Assembly (NCBI GenBank): GCA_017518975.1
Contig: JAFWTH010000098.1
Coordinates: 1-44,074, forward strand
From: Clostridia bacterium
GTDB lineage: Bacteria > Bacillota > Clostridia > Oscillospirales > CAG-272
DNA: 44,074 nt
Reading direction: 5' to 3'
The notes beneath the pieces are model-generated. The model searched no databases and was not told the DNA's origin. It saw only the letters and a program-made list of their open reading frames with translations. The stretch's first letter is position 1; the number at the start of each line of letters is the position of its first letter. Shown in pieces: positions 17,567 through 25,216 of the stretch. The position numbers and the translations under genes were made by a program.

Positions 17567-17682
17567 TCATTTGGTTGTTCTGAAACCCCTTGATTCTACT
17601 GTGGGTTTGCCACTTTGCCGTACACCTTGTGAGAAGGTCGTCTCGCAGTTTTCTCGCAGTTTTACAACTTAATAATTCACGC

Positions 17683-17768
17683 GGAGGGGTAGCGAAGCGG
17701 TCATAACGCGGCGGTCTTGAAAACCGTTTGAGGGCAACCTCACATGGGTTCGAATCCCATCCTCTCCG
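17683..17768 (+). tRNA. tRNA-Ser, anticodon UGA
   Basis: 86 bases. Acceptor GGAGGGG / CCTCTCC, anticodon stem GCGGT/ACCGT with loop CTTGAAA (anticodon TGA), long class II variable arm TTGAGGGCAACCTCA, T-arm ATGGG-TTCGAAT-CCCAT, discriminator G. CCA is not encoded. The integrase gene lies directly 3', as expected when an element has inserted at a tRNA end. Confidence 0.95.
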
Positions 17769-17852
17769 ACATTGGGAGCTGAAAACTTGTACTTTTCGGC
17801 TCCTTATTTTTTGGCTTTTATCCTCGTGTCAGCCTGCATCGATAAGTATGTT

Positions 17853-19061
17853 TTACATTGCGAGATTTGCAAGGGCATCACTTATTTTTTCTGCGCTCGT
17901 TACCTTACTCGACATTTCAAGATGTGCATATGTGTCCGCAGTAATGGTTATCGTGCTGTGCCCAAGCCATGCCTGGATTCTTTTCATTTCTTCGTTATTG
18001 CTGAGCATGAGGGTGGCACATGAGTGTCTCAAATCGTGGAAGCGTATCTGATCCATACCGTTCTTTCGAAGAATCACTTTGAAATGCTCGGTTACATATT
18101 GTGGCTTTATGATTTCTCCGAGAGGGTCTACACAGACATAGTCGAGGTAATCTTTATTATATGTTCTTCTAAAAACCCGTTGCATTTCTTCTTGTTTTTC
18201 TTTTTCTCTCAAAAGTTCTTGTTCAATGAACGGTATAAGAGGCAGACTCCGGAAGGACGATTTGGATTTCATTACGTCTAATCCTCGAATGACTGTTGTT
18301 CCACTTGTTTTATCTTCAATGATTTTATGACGTATGTGAATCCTTTTTTCCTTGAAGTCAATCGCACTCCATTTAAGACCGAGGACTTCACTTCTGCGCA
18401 GTCCATAGTATACGGTCAGTATTACAACGATCCTCATTGAATCGCCCTCTAATGAGTTGAGAAGCTGTTTCAGTTTATCAGCGTTGTAATAATTGGCGAT
18501 ATACTTTTCGGCCTTTGGACGATTTGCCTGGTCACATGGATTCGTCGGTATAATCCGATGCTTGACCGCGTGCTTGAATACAAGATGGAGCAAATTGTGA
18601 TGCTTTTGCGCTGTGATGCCTTTTAGTCCGCTGTTGAGCAGATATGCATAGTAAGTATTCAGATCTTCACCTGTTATGTCTTTGAGTGCCAGATTCGTTT
18701 TCCTAAAGTATGGAACGATCCTTGACTTTACCATGCCTCTGTAAGCACTGTATGTCAGCACTGCTATGTTGTACTTGTACTGTTCCAACCATTCTTGGAT
18801 GTATTCGTGCAGAGGCGTATTCGCCGTTTTTACTCGCTCTCTTTCTGCTTGTGTCATGGTGTCCATTAAGTAGAGTTCGCCGGAATTGTATTTTGCAAGC
18901 AATTCATTGAGTCTGTAATTTGCTTCTGACTTAGTACCTCTCTTCGCCTCAAGATCGAGGTTTTGCCACTTTTCTTTTCGTTTGCCATCGGGCGTGTAGA
19001 GGTTTATCACGGCATACCACTTTCCATTCTTTTCGGTCAATCGACCTGTTATTCTTTTCAT
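17853..19061 (-). CDS. int: Tyrosine recombinase (integrase)
   Basis: 402 residues. It inserts and excises a mobile element by site-specific recombination, here very probably at tRNA-Ser. In order: an AP2-like N-terminal arm-binding part (KWYAVINLYTPDGKRKEKW), a core-binding SAM-like domain (residues 80-180), and the catalytic domain with Arg222 (GLRRSEVLGLKW), His342-x-x-Arg345, His368 and the nucleophile Tyr378. All catalytic residues are present. The ATG at 19061 has CAAAGGAGG upstream; the frame extends to 19139, but a long hairpin occupies that stretch. It is transcribed towards the tRNA. Confidence 0.95.
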   Translation of the reverse strand: MKRITGRLTEKNGKWYAVINLYTPDGKRKEKWQNLDLEAKRGTKSEANYRLNELLAKYNSGELYLMDTMTQAERERVKTANTPLHEYIQEWLEQYKYNIAVLTYSAYRGMVKSRIVPYFRKTNLALKDITGEDLNTYYAYLLNSGLKGITAQKHHNLLHLVFKHAVKHRIIPTNPCDQANRPKAEKYIANYYNADKLKQLLNSLEGDSMRIVVILTVYYGLRRSEVLGLKWSAIDFKEKRIHIRHKIIEDKTSGTTVIRGLDVMKSKSSFRSLPLIPFIEQELLREKEKQEEMQRVFRRTYNKDYLDYVCVDPLGEIIKPQYVTEHFKVILRKNGMDQIRFHDLRHSCATLMLSNNEEMKRIQAWLGHSTITITADTYAHLEMSSKVTSAEKISDALANLAM

Positions 19062-19090
19062 TTTGACCTCCTTTGTTTTTATTTTGTTTT

Positions 19091-19143
19091 CAGAATGATG
19101 TGGTATCTTCATCGGCACATTAAAGATACCACACTTCACTCTG
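19091..19143 (-). promoter_or_regulatory. Long hairpin in the integrase leader
   Basis: Inverted repeat with outer arms CAGAATGA / TCACTCTG and inner arms GTGGTATCTT / AAGATACCAC around a 13-base loop, about 30 bases upstream of the integrase start. No T-run follows on the minus strand, so it is a structured leader or operator rather than a plain terminator. Confidence 0.65.
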
Positions 19144-19176
19144 AATATCCAGTGACTTTGCGAGATTATTTGGGAT

Positions 19177-19386
19177 TCATTTGATATTTTTTGCGTTCAG
19201 AAGGAACTGTATTAAACTCAACTTCGGTACGATGATTTTCCCTCCCATTTTGATCGATGATAGATTTCCATCGTTTACAAGACCGTAAGCTTTATTCTTT
19301 CCGACGCGAAGGATTTTTGCGACTTCCTGCACGGATAGGACATCGGGATATTCCTTCAAGATGGAGAGGTACACTCTTTCAGTCAT
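19177..19386 (-). CDS. Excisionase-like helix-turn-helix protein
   Basis: 69 residues. DVLSVQEVAKILRVGKNKAY followed by NLSSIKMGGKIIVPKLSLIQFL (shown in parts) is the MerR/excisionase-type DNA-binding pattern with a wing (residues 15-65). Such proteins bend attachment-site DNA and steer the integrase towards excision, and its place next to int fits. Its ATG overlaps the mazF stop as ATGA, so both are translated from one transcript. An upstream extension in the frame (to 19482) lies inside mazF and is not needed. Confidence 0.8.
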   Translation of the reverse strand: MTERVYLSILKEYPDVLSVQEVAKILRVGKNKAYGLVNDGNLSSIKMGGKIIVPKLSLIQFLLNAKNIK

Positions 19387-19745
19387 TCCAGCAGTCCCTC
19401 CATGACTTTGATGCCCAGACTCGTTATGACGGCCTTGTCGACCCGTCCCATTGTTTTCCGGTCGAGTTTTCCGACATAGCAAAGTAGTCTTCGCTTGTCG
19501 ATCACTCTGATTTGTTCAAGCAAAACGATAGAGCCATCAACCAGTCCTTCTGCGTCAACTCTGACGTGAGTCGGGAAGCATGAGTTTGGTTTAGCGCTTG
19601 TGATCGGCGCCACGATAGTGGTCTGGCTGTGTTTATTTCCTGTATCATTTTGCAGAATCAAAACCGGGCGTGTCCCGTCCTGTTCATTCCCTTTTACGGG
19701 CGAAAGGTCTGCATAGTAAATCTGACCTCTTTTGATATATTCCAT
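19383..19745 (-). CDS. mazF: MazF/PemK-family endoribonuclease toxin without a visible antitoxin
   Basis: 120 residues. RGQIYYADLSPVKGNEQDGTRPVLIL, VAPITS and the C-terminal LDRKTMGRVDKAVITSLGI (seen in parts) are the classic MazF pattern. Such proteins cut single-stranded mRNA at short sites. GGAGG at 19752-19756 precedes the ATG by 6 nt. Only two or three bases separate that site from the edge of the 519-bp repeat. No MazE-type antitoxin gene lies upstream; the gene downstream is excisionase-like. Either an antitoxin is encoded elsewhere, or the repeat inserted between the pair. Confidence 0.88.
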   Translation of the reverse strand: MEYIKRGQIYYADLSPVKGNEQDGTRPVLILQNDTGNKHSQTTIVAPITSAKPNSCFPTHVRVDAEGLVDGSIVLLEQIRVIDKRRLLCYVGKLDRKTMGRVDKAVITSLGIKVMEGLLE

Positions 19746-19758
19746 TCATTTCCTCCGT

Positions 19759-20277
19759 GTTAAGTAAAAGACCGCCGTCTGTGTTGTTTCTTCAGACGGC
19801 GGTCTGCTTTGTGTATCAATCTATTGAATCTTAACCGATATTTGTCCACGACGCCCTCGATAAACGGGAACGCATCTTCCGGCCTGTGCAGACGAAAGGC
19901 TTTGCCTTTCAGGCCTCATGGGAATCTCACCCCTCCGAGGATCTCTCCGAGGCGCCCTCCTTTGTTGCGACGGCTCACGGCACCCTGCCGCTTCAACGCT
20001 CGACTTTAGGACTGGACGCAAGTATCATTATTGCTTCTGCTTGTCATGGCCTTCGTCTAGGTTGCGCCTAAACGTCTGAGTCCTGAAGACTCCGGACACC
20101 TGCAGTATGTGCTTGTCCGGGTGTTCGCTCATGTGGCTTGCCGGTTTCCCGACGGCAGAAGGAATGTAAAAAATGCGCTGTACTATTCAATTGTCAAAGA
20201 ACACTGAGGAACGATTATATCCCTCACTTGTATAGGGGAGAAAAACGAGCTTTTGCACACCCAAAGGATCAATTTAC
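19759..20277 (-). repeat. 519-bp repeat, copy A (candidate structured RNA)
   Basis: Matches 23549-24067 over its full 519 bases with no gaps and roughly 30-40 substitutions. On the minus strand it ends in a perfect 13-bp hairpin (19769-19781 with 19793-19805) followed by TTTTACTT, a terminator. Near its minus-strand beginning is TGTTCTTTGACAATTG, which resembles the boxA antitermination sequence of Bacillota rRNA operons. Further stems include GGACA/TGTCC and GCCG/CGGC. No reading frame looks selected. Confidence 0.75.
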
Positions 20278-20327
20278 GCAACCTCCTGAAAATTCCAAAA
20301 AAATCTATGTCGAATTGAAACAACATA

Positions 20328-20356
20328 TTGACAACCCAAATAAGATGTGATATAAT
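20328..20356 (+). promoter_or_regulatory. Promoter of the pRiA4b-like gene
   Basis: TTGACA (20328-20333), a 17-bp spacer, TATAAT (20351-20356), full consensus. It lies 50 bases right of repeat copy A. Confidence 0.9.
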
Positions 20357-20397
20357 ATGTCGAAACGAAACGCAAACAAGGCGAGGAGAGATTTTAC

Positions 20398-22017
20398 ATG
20401 GAGATAAACGAAAGAGATTATGAGTTCATGCTCAAGGTTCGCGATGCTTATTACAACAGCCAGGAAGAGGAGGTCGGTTCGATTCGAGCAGTGGCAACAG
20501 AATTCAATCTTTCACGGACAAAAGTCAGAAAAATACTCGTTACGCTCGGCGTCATTAAATCGGAATTAACAGAAAAAGCGCTTGCTTTAAAAAGGCGCGG
20601 TATGGGACTTGAAGAGATAGCGGATGAGTTGGGTTGTTCAATGGCAACAGTTTCAACTTACCTTCCGTACGACACGGTTATCTACAACGGAGAAGAAAAA
20701 ACTCCCGGAGCGATCAGGCTTGAAAAATACAGGGAACGCAATAAACATGTCGCCGATAATCAGGTACAAAGAAACGAAAAAGCAAGAGGGGAATGGGAAG
20801 ATGATATGAAACAAAGGGAATTCAAGGTTATAAAACTTGGGCTTGAACTGAACATTGACGGCGCTGATATGGACGTGTTGAGAAAATACGGGAAAGTTAA
20901 AGAAGGAATAACAAGAGAGATTCTGGTTCCTGCGAGGATCGACCTTCATTCTCTGCATTACGTGATTCAAAGGGCGTTTGGATGGCAAAACTGCCACCTT
21001 CACCACTTCAAACTGCCCGAAAATGTCTTTGCTCAGTTAACACGCAACAACTTTATAAAATGGTCCGAATACTGTGGTATCTATTTTCGCTTTCCGACGG
21101 ATGAAATGGAAGACTTGTATTGGGACGACGACTATGATGAAAGCGTCAGCGTAAAGACCTGGCTCCGTAGGAAGTATACAGGTATGTATCAATATCACGG
21201 GATCTCCGAACATTTCATGGAAGCCAGATCCGCTGTCAATCGTTTTATCAAAGAAAATCAAACGATTCGCGTTTCTCCCTCGTTCTCAGAATGGATGAAT
21301 ATGAGTAAGGCGGAGCAAGAGAATCTGATAATCAACCCCAGAGTAAGGAATATCGCAGAGGTTACATGTGATGAAATGAATAATATATTCGCTGAAACAG
21401 GAGGAGTTGAGGAACTACTCGAGCGTTTAAAGATTACAGAGATCCTTGGCGAAAGAGTTGACGATGATAAGTTGGCAGCGCTAATAGCCGATGCGAATAA
21501 ACGTTTTGAAGAAAACGACAAAAAAGCAGATAATGAGTACCATTACTGGCAGAAGATGAACATACTTGATGGAACCGCTCTGCCTCTAGCGAATGAACTT
21601 ATTTACGAGTATGACTACGGCGACGGATGGGAGGTCAGGGTCAGACTCCTTGATGAGTATTACAGTGACGACGCGTGGGATCATCCGGATAAAGCAGGGT
21701 ATATCATTCCCGCCATAACTGACGAACAGGTCTTTGATGACCAGACTCCGATATACAAAAGCGGAGAGATAATTGAAGGAGAATTACGTGATCAGATTGC
21801 CACTGTGATTATGAAGTGCAGACCGTTGTGCATCGCACTCGACGGATTGCCTGTCCTTGATGACGTCGGAGGAATAGGCGGATACTGTGAAATGCTGACT
21901 GGGATTCACGGAAAAGGCGCAGAACATTTCGACTATGGAGATCCGGAAGAAACCAAAGAATGGGCAAGAATGCAGGGATGGACCGGAAGAATGAATACTC
22001 CGGAAAAATTGCTGTAA
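20398..22017 (+). CDS. pRiA4b ORF-3-like protein with N-terminal helix-turn-helix
   Basis: 539 residues. Residues 1-100 hold two helix-turn-helix-like parts (AVATEFNLSRTKVRKIL and EEIADELGCSMATVSTYL), pointing to DNA binding. The rest carries the pRiA4b ORF-3 fold split by a long insertion: DLHSLHYVIQRAFGWQNCHLHHF at about 182-204, YEYDYGDGWEVRVRLL near 403 and LDDVGGIGGY near 488. The family is widespread on plasmids and islands without a proven activity. AGGAG at 9 nt supports ATG 20398. The gene has its own promoter and lies between the two 519-bp repeats. Confidence 0.82.
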   Translation: MEINERDYEFMLKVRDAYYNSQEEEVGSIRAVATEFNLSRTKVRKILVTLGVIKSELTEKALALKRRGMGLEEIADELGCSMATVSTYLPYDTVIYNGEEKTPGAIRLEKYRERNKHVADNQVQRNEKARGEWEDDMKQREFKVIKLGLELNIDGADMDVLRKYGKVKEGITREILVPARIDLHSLHYVIQRAFGWQNCHLHHFKLPENVFAQLTRNNFIKWSEYCGIYFRFPTDEMEDLYWDDDYDESVSVKTWLRRKYTGMYQYHGISEHFMEARSAVNRFIKENQTIRVSPSFSEWMNMSKAEQENLIINPRVRNIAEVTCDEMNNIFAETGGVEELLERLKITEILGERVDDDKLAALIADANKRFEENDKKADNEYHYWQKMNILDGTALPLANELIYEYDYGDGWEVRVRLLDEYYSDDAWDHPDKAGYIIPAITDEQVFDDQTPIYKSGEIIEGELRDQIATVIMKCRPLCIALDGLPVLDDVGGIGGYCEMLTGIHGKGAEHFDYGDPEETKEWARMQGWTGRMNTPEKLL

Positions 22018-22124
22018 CACGTCCCACAGATACTGTTATCATCGGGACGCGTTCAACGAACCGCCAGACGCATTGTTGAACCCTGTTCATTGCTCGCAGT
22101 GCAAGACGAATTTACAGGAACTCA

Positions 22125-22154
22125 TTGACTACGCCCCATCAAATAGGGTACAAT
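22125..22154 (+). promoter_or_regulatory. Promoter of the AlbA_2-type gene
   Basis: TTGACT (22125-22130), an 18-bp spacer, TACAAT (22149-22154). It excludes the in-frame starts at 22125 and 22155. Confidence 0.7.
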
Positions 22155-22184
22155 ATGCCCGTAAATGAAACGGAGGATAAGATT

Positions 22185-23528
22185 ATGCCGGAAAGCCAGA
22201 ATATAGAATATAAAGAATCCTGGCGGGATGAATACCTCAAATGGATCTGCGGTTTTGCAAACGCTCAGGGAGGCAAGATCTATATTGGATGTGACGATAA
22301 CGGCGACGTTGTCGGAGTCAAAAACTATAAATCCTTATTGGAAGATATTCCTAACAAGGTTCAATCCGGTATGGGGATCGTTGTTTCTGTTAATCTCTTG
22401 CAAAAGGGTAATTTACAGTATATTGAAATTGACGTTCCTTCTTATCCTGTCGGAATATCGTACAAGGGAATTTATCATTACAGAAGCGGCAGTACAAAGC
22501 AGGTCCTGAACGGTCCTGCGCTGGAAGCTTTCCTGCTCCGTAAGCGCGGAGCGACATGGGACAATATGCCGTTCCCTGCTTTCAAAATCAGCGACGTTGA
22601 CGATCATGCCATAGACAGGTTCCGGGAACTTGCCGCAAAAAAGAGCAGAATAGAACCGAGTCTGCTTGAAGAGCCTAAAGATATCCTCCTTGAAAAGCTT
22701 CATCTGACAAGAGACGGATACCTTACAAACGCCGCTATGCTTCTGTTCAGCAAGGATCCTGAGAAATACCAGCTCGGCGCTTTTATCAAGATCGGGTATT
22801 TTGAAAACGACGCCGATCTGCTTTATCAGGACGAAATACACGGCTCTTTGCTCGAGCAGGTTGATAAGGCTATTGAAGTGATTTATCTGAAATACATGAG
22901 AGCCAAGATTAGCTATGAAGGGATTCATCGAATTGAGCGGTATTTTGTTCCTGAAGAAGCTCTTCGCGAAGCGCTTTTGAACGCGGTTTGCCACAAGCAG
23001 TATCAGTCTGGGATTCCGGTTCAGGTCAGCGTATACGAAGATCGTCTGTATGTAGCCAATGTCGGAAGTCTACCGGAAGATTGGACGTATGAGAAATTGA
23101 TGCAAAAGCACGCGTCGAAGCCGTACAATCCCAATATTGCGTCCGTGTTCTATTACGCAGGGTTTATTGAAAGCTGGGGGCGTGGTATCGAGAAGATATG
23201 CAGCGCTCTCAGGGCTGATAATCTCCCGATGCCGGAATACACGGTCAATCCGGGAGATATAATGATAAAGTTCACGGGACCTGAAGATCGCATTATCAGG
23301 GTGACTGATAAGGTGACTGATAAGGTGACTGATAAAGTGACCGAAAAAGAGCGTCGGTTATTAGCATGCCTTCTGGAAGATCCCGGATACACAATGCCCC
23401 AACTGGCTGAAAAATTGAAGATAAGCAGAAAAACGGTTGCTGCGCTTCTGAAATCTTTAAAGGAAAAAGGAATCATAGAGCGAGTTGGCTCTGATCGAAA
23501 AGGGTATTGGAGAATTATTGGAGAATGA
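22185..23528 (+). CDS. AlbA_2 (Schlafen-like) ATP-binding regulator with winged helix
   Basis: 447 residues. The N-terminal AlbA_2/divergent AAA-4 domain (NIEYKESW, NAQGGKIYIGCDDNGDVVG) is at residues 6-115. A GHKL-type ATPase segment (EEALREALLNAVCHKQYQ, then YYAGFIESWGRGIEKI) is at about 255-345. A stretch of repeated VTDK follows, and the C-terminal helix-turn-helix (MPQLAEKLKISRKTVAALLKSLKEKGIIERVG) completes it. Such proteins are thought to be transcriptional regulators common on islands; some relatives act in defence. GGAGG lies 8 nt before ATG 22185. The stop is 20 bases before repeat copy B. Confidence 0.85.
   Translation: MPESQNIEYKESWRDEYLKWICGFANAQGGKIYIGCDDNGDVVGVKNYKSLLEDIPNKVQSGMGIVVSVNLLQKGNLQYIEIDVPSYPVGISYKGIYHYRSGSTKQVLNGPALEAFLLRKRGATWDNMPFPAFKISDVDDHAIDRFRELAAKKSRIEPSLLEEPKDILLEKLHLTRDGYLTNAAMLLFSKDPEKYQLGAFIKIGYFENDADLLYQDEIHGSLLEQVDKAIEVIYLKYMRAKISYEGIHRIERYFVPEEALREALLNAVCHKQYQSGIPVQVSVYEDRLYVANVGSLPEDWTYEKLMQKHASKPYNPNIASVFYYAGFIESWGRGIEKICSALRADNLPMPEYTVNPGDIMIKFTGPEDRIIRVTDKVTDKVTDKVTEKERRLLACLLEDPGYTMPQLAEKLKISRKTVAALLKSLKEKGIIERVGSDRKGYWRIIGE
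23301..23348 (+). repeat. In-frame 12-bp tandem repeat inside the AlbA_2-type gene
   Basis: Three near-perfect GTGACTGATAAG units and one diverged unit, encoding VTDK-VTDK-VTDK-VTEK between the ATPase part and the winged helix. Copy-number change would alter linker length without shifting frame. Confidence 0.85.
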
Positions 23529-23548
23529 AGATCTCCGGTGATATTCCC

Positions 23549-24067
23549 TGTTAAGTAAAAGGCCGCCGTCAGAGTGGTTTTTCAGACGGCGGCCCGTTTC
23601 GTGTATCAATCTATTGAATCTAAACCGATATTTGTCCACGACGCCCTCGATAAACGGGAACGCACCTTCCGGCCTGTGCAGATGAAAGGCTTTGACTTTC
23701 AGGCCTCATGGGAATCACACCCCTCCGAGGATCTCTCCGAGACGCCCTCCTTTGTTGCGACGGCTCACGGCACCCTGCCGCTTCAACGCTCGACTTTAGG
23801 ACTGGACGCAAGTATCATTATTGCTTCTGCTTGTCATGGCCTTCGTTGCGGTTGCGCCGAAACGTCTGAGTCCTGAAGACTCCGGACATCTTTAGACCGT
23901 GTTTGTCCGGGTGTTCGCTCATGTGGCTTGCCGGTTTCCCGACGGCAGAAGGAATGTAAAAGATGCGCTGTACTATTCGATTGTAAAAGAACAATGAGGA
24001 ACGATTATCTCCCTCACTTGTATAGGGGAGAAAAACGGGCTTTTGCACACCCACAGGTTCAATTTAC
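23549..24067 (-). repeat. 519-bp repeat, copy B (candidate structured RNA)
   Basis: Direct repeat of copy A, offset by exactly 3790 bases. Its terminator hairpin (23561-23570 with 23585-23594) keeps pairing although the sequence differs: the A-T pair 19771/19803 of copy A is G-C here. The right edge coincides with the stop codon of the sigma-like gene, so transcripts from that gene would run into it. Confidence 0.75.
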
Positions 24068-24492
24068 AATGATTTTTTGAGTTGTTTCAATATCCGCACT
24101 TTCCGTTTATGCACGGCATTACGGTAGACGCCGATATGGTCTGCATACTCACGCTCAGTTTGTCCGGCAAAAAACAATGCACGAACAAGATGTCTATCCG
24201 ACTCGTTTAGTTCTGCAATCGCTGTGTACAATGCATCTATCTGCTCCTTTTTTTCGTAGAGAGTTTCTGGATCATTACTGTTATCGACAAACTCCTTATA
24301 GTTCTCGTGTGAAGCAGATCCACCGTTGATTAACGAGCTGAGTTGTATCTCGCGTGCATAAAACCGTTTGTTATTATCTTTGATATTCCATCCCGTCCGC
24401 ATATAGGCGTGGTACACCTCTTTGCTGACAGACACCTTTTCATATTCCCCTGTAACTGTGTTGAAAACAGTTAATACGTATGTTCTTTCCAT
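24064..24492 (-). CDS. Sigma factor-like protein of mobile elements (region 4 helix-turn-helix)
   Basis: 142 residues. Residues 80-142 (LNESDRHLVRALFFAGQTEREYADHIGVYRNAVHKRKVRIL, seen in parts) match sigma region 4, the -35-binding helix-turn-helix. The N-terminal half (TVFNTVTGEYEKVSVSKEVYHAYMRTGWNIKDN) is the domain seen in small regulators of conjugative elements rather than sigma region 2. It is therefore probably an element-borne regulator and not a full sigma factor. GGAG lies 9 nt before ATG 24492, but it sits inside a long inverted repeat that could mask it. Confidence 0.75.
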   Translation of the reverse strand: MERTYVLTVFNTVTGEYEKVSVSKEVYHAYMRTGWNIKDNNKRFYAREIQLSSLINGGSASHENYKEFVDNSNDPETLYEKKEQIDALYTAIAELNESDRHLVRALFFAGQTEREYADHIGVYRNAVHKRKVRILKQLKKSL

Positions 24493-24496
24493 TTTT

Positions 24497-24548
24497 GTGA
24501 TCTCCTTTGTTTTTTGTATTTGGGTTGAAATCAAAAAACAGAGATCAC
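24497..24548 (-). promoter_or_regulatory. Hairpin that can cover the ribosome binding site of the sigma-like gene
   Basis: Minus strand arms GTGATCTC + TGTTTTTTG pair with CAAAAAACA + GAGATCAC around a 15-base loop, with a three-base AAG bulge. The AAGGAG ribosome binding site lies in the bulge and 3' arm, so folding would block translation. Confidence 0.65.
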
Positions 24549-24770
24549 GGGTATTCAGCAATTAAGCATTGCCACTCAAATAACATAAGAGTCCTTCCCG
24601 CCGTGTGTGCGACCCAAAGGACACAAACACTCCAGACAAAGGACTCCGAAAGCTGCAAGCCTGAAAAGGACGCAGAAATCTAAGGGTACCAATATCTCTT
24701 TTCAAAAATGAAAAGCGTATTTGTATCCTTGGCCCTTGTACTTCAGGCTGTGATATTTTGTTTGAAAAGC
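24549..24770. other. Region without a supported gene
   Basis: I see no gene with a ribosome binding site here. The minus frame 24562-24828 crosses the terminator at 24771-24822 and is rejected. Confidence 0.5.
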
Positions 24771-24822
24771 AAAAAAGGTCACCGACAAGGCAGACTAATG
24801 GCGTCTTACCTTGCCGGTGACC
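24771..24822 (-). terminator. Intrinsic terminator, minus strand
   Basis: Stem GGTCACCGGCAAGG / CCTTGTCGGTGACC (one mismatch) with an inner AGAC/GTCT stem, followed by TTTTTT on the minus strand. It ends transcripts from the zinc-ribbon and LexA-like genes to the right. Confidence 0.88.
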
Positions 24823-24982
24823 TCTCATGTTTATCTGGTTTAATCACCGGTTGATTGTTCGGGCAATAAATATTGCCGCACGGTCAAGTGACCTGGAGAA
24901 GGACTTGCGCGGCCTGTTTCATCCCAGCCTTTCCGTCGTGATGCCGTCGATTCAATTTTAGTAGTATTTATGCGAAAACAGA

Positions 24983-25180
24983 TTATTGGTCTATTCGCTC
25001 TTGCCCGGCGGGCGCAAACAGACTAATAACGTCATGTCTTCTGCCTATGATTGTTCTTATCATCCTGGTCCCGCATGAGCTGCACGTCACACGTATTTCA
25101 TTCTTTTTGTTCTTCATCCCGGCAACTTCATTTTTACAGTTCGGGCAATACCAAGAGTAAATTGTCCAGTTATCCGGCAT
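24983..25180 (-). CDS. Small zinc-ribbon protein
   Basis: 65 residues. CPNC at 12-15 and CSSC at 33-36 form one probable zinc site; the rest is basic (GRRHD). AAGGAG is 7 nt upstream of the ATG. Its role is unknown. It lies 36 bases downstream of the LexA-like gene on the same strand and shares the terminator at 24771-24822, so it is probably co-transcribed and under the same control. Confidence 0.7.
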   Translation of the reverse strand: MPDNWTIYSWYCPNCKNEVAGMKNKKNEIRVTCSSCGTRMIRTIIGRRHDVISLFAPAGQERIDQ

Positions 25181-25216
25181 TGCCGCGCTCCTTTGTAAAA
25201 TGTATTATTGAGAAAC

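Noticed and set aside
19821..20021. 66-codon minus frame in repeat copy A and its counterpart in copy B
   Set aside because: No ribosome binding site, and the differences between copies mostly change residues; RNA structure explains the conservation better.
23574..23876. 100-codon plus frame in repeat copy B
   Set aside because: It crosses the terminator hairpin, and the copy A equivalent starts and ends differently; no ribosome binding site.
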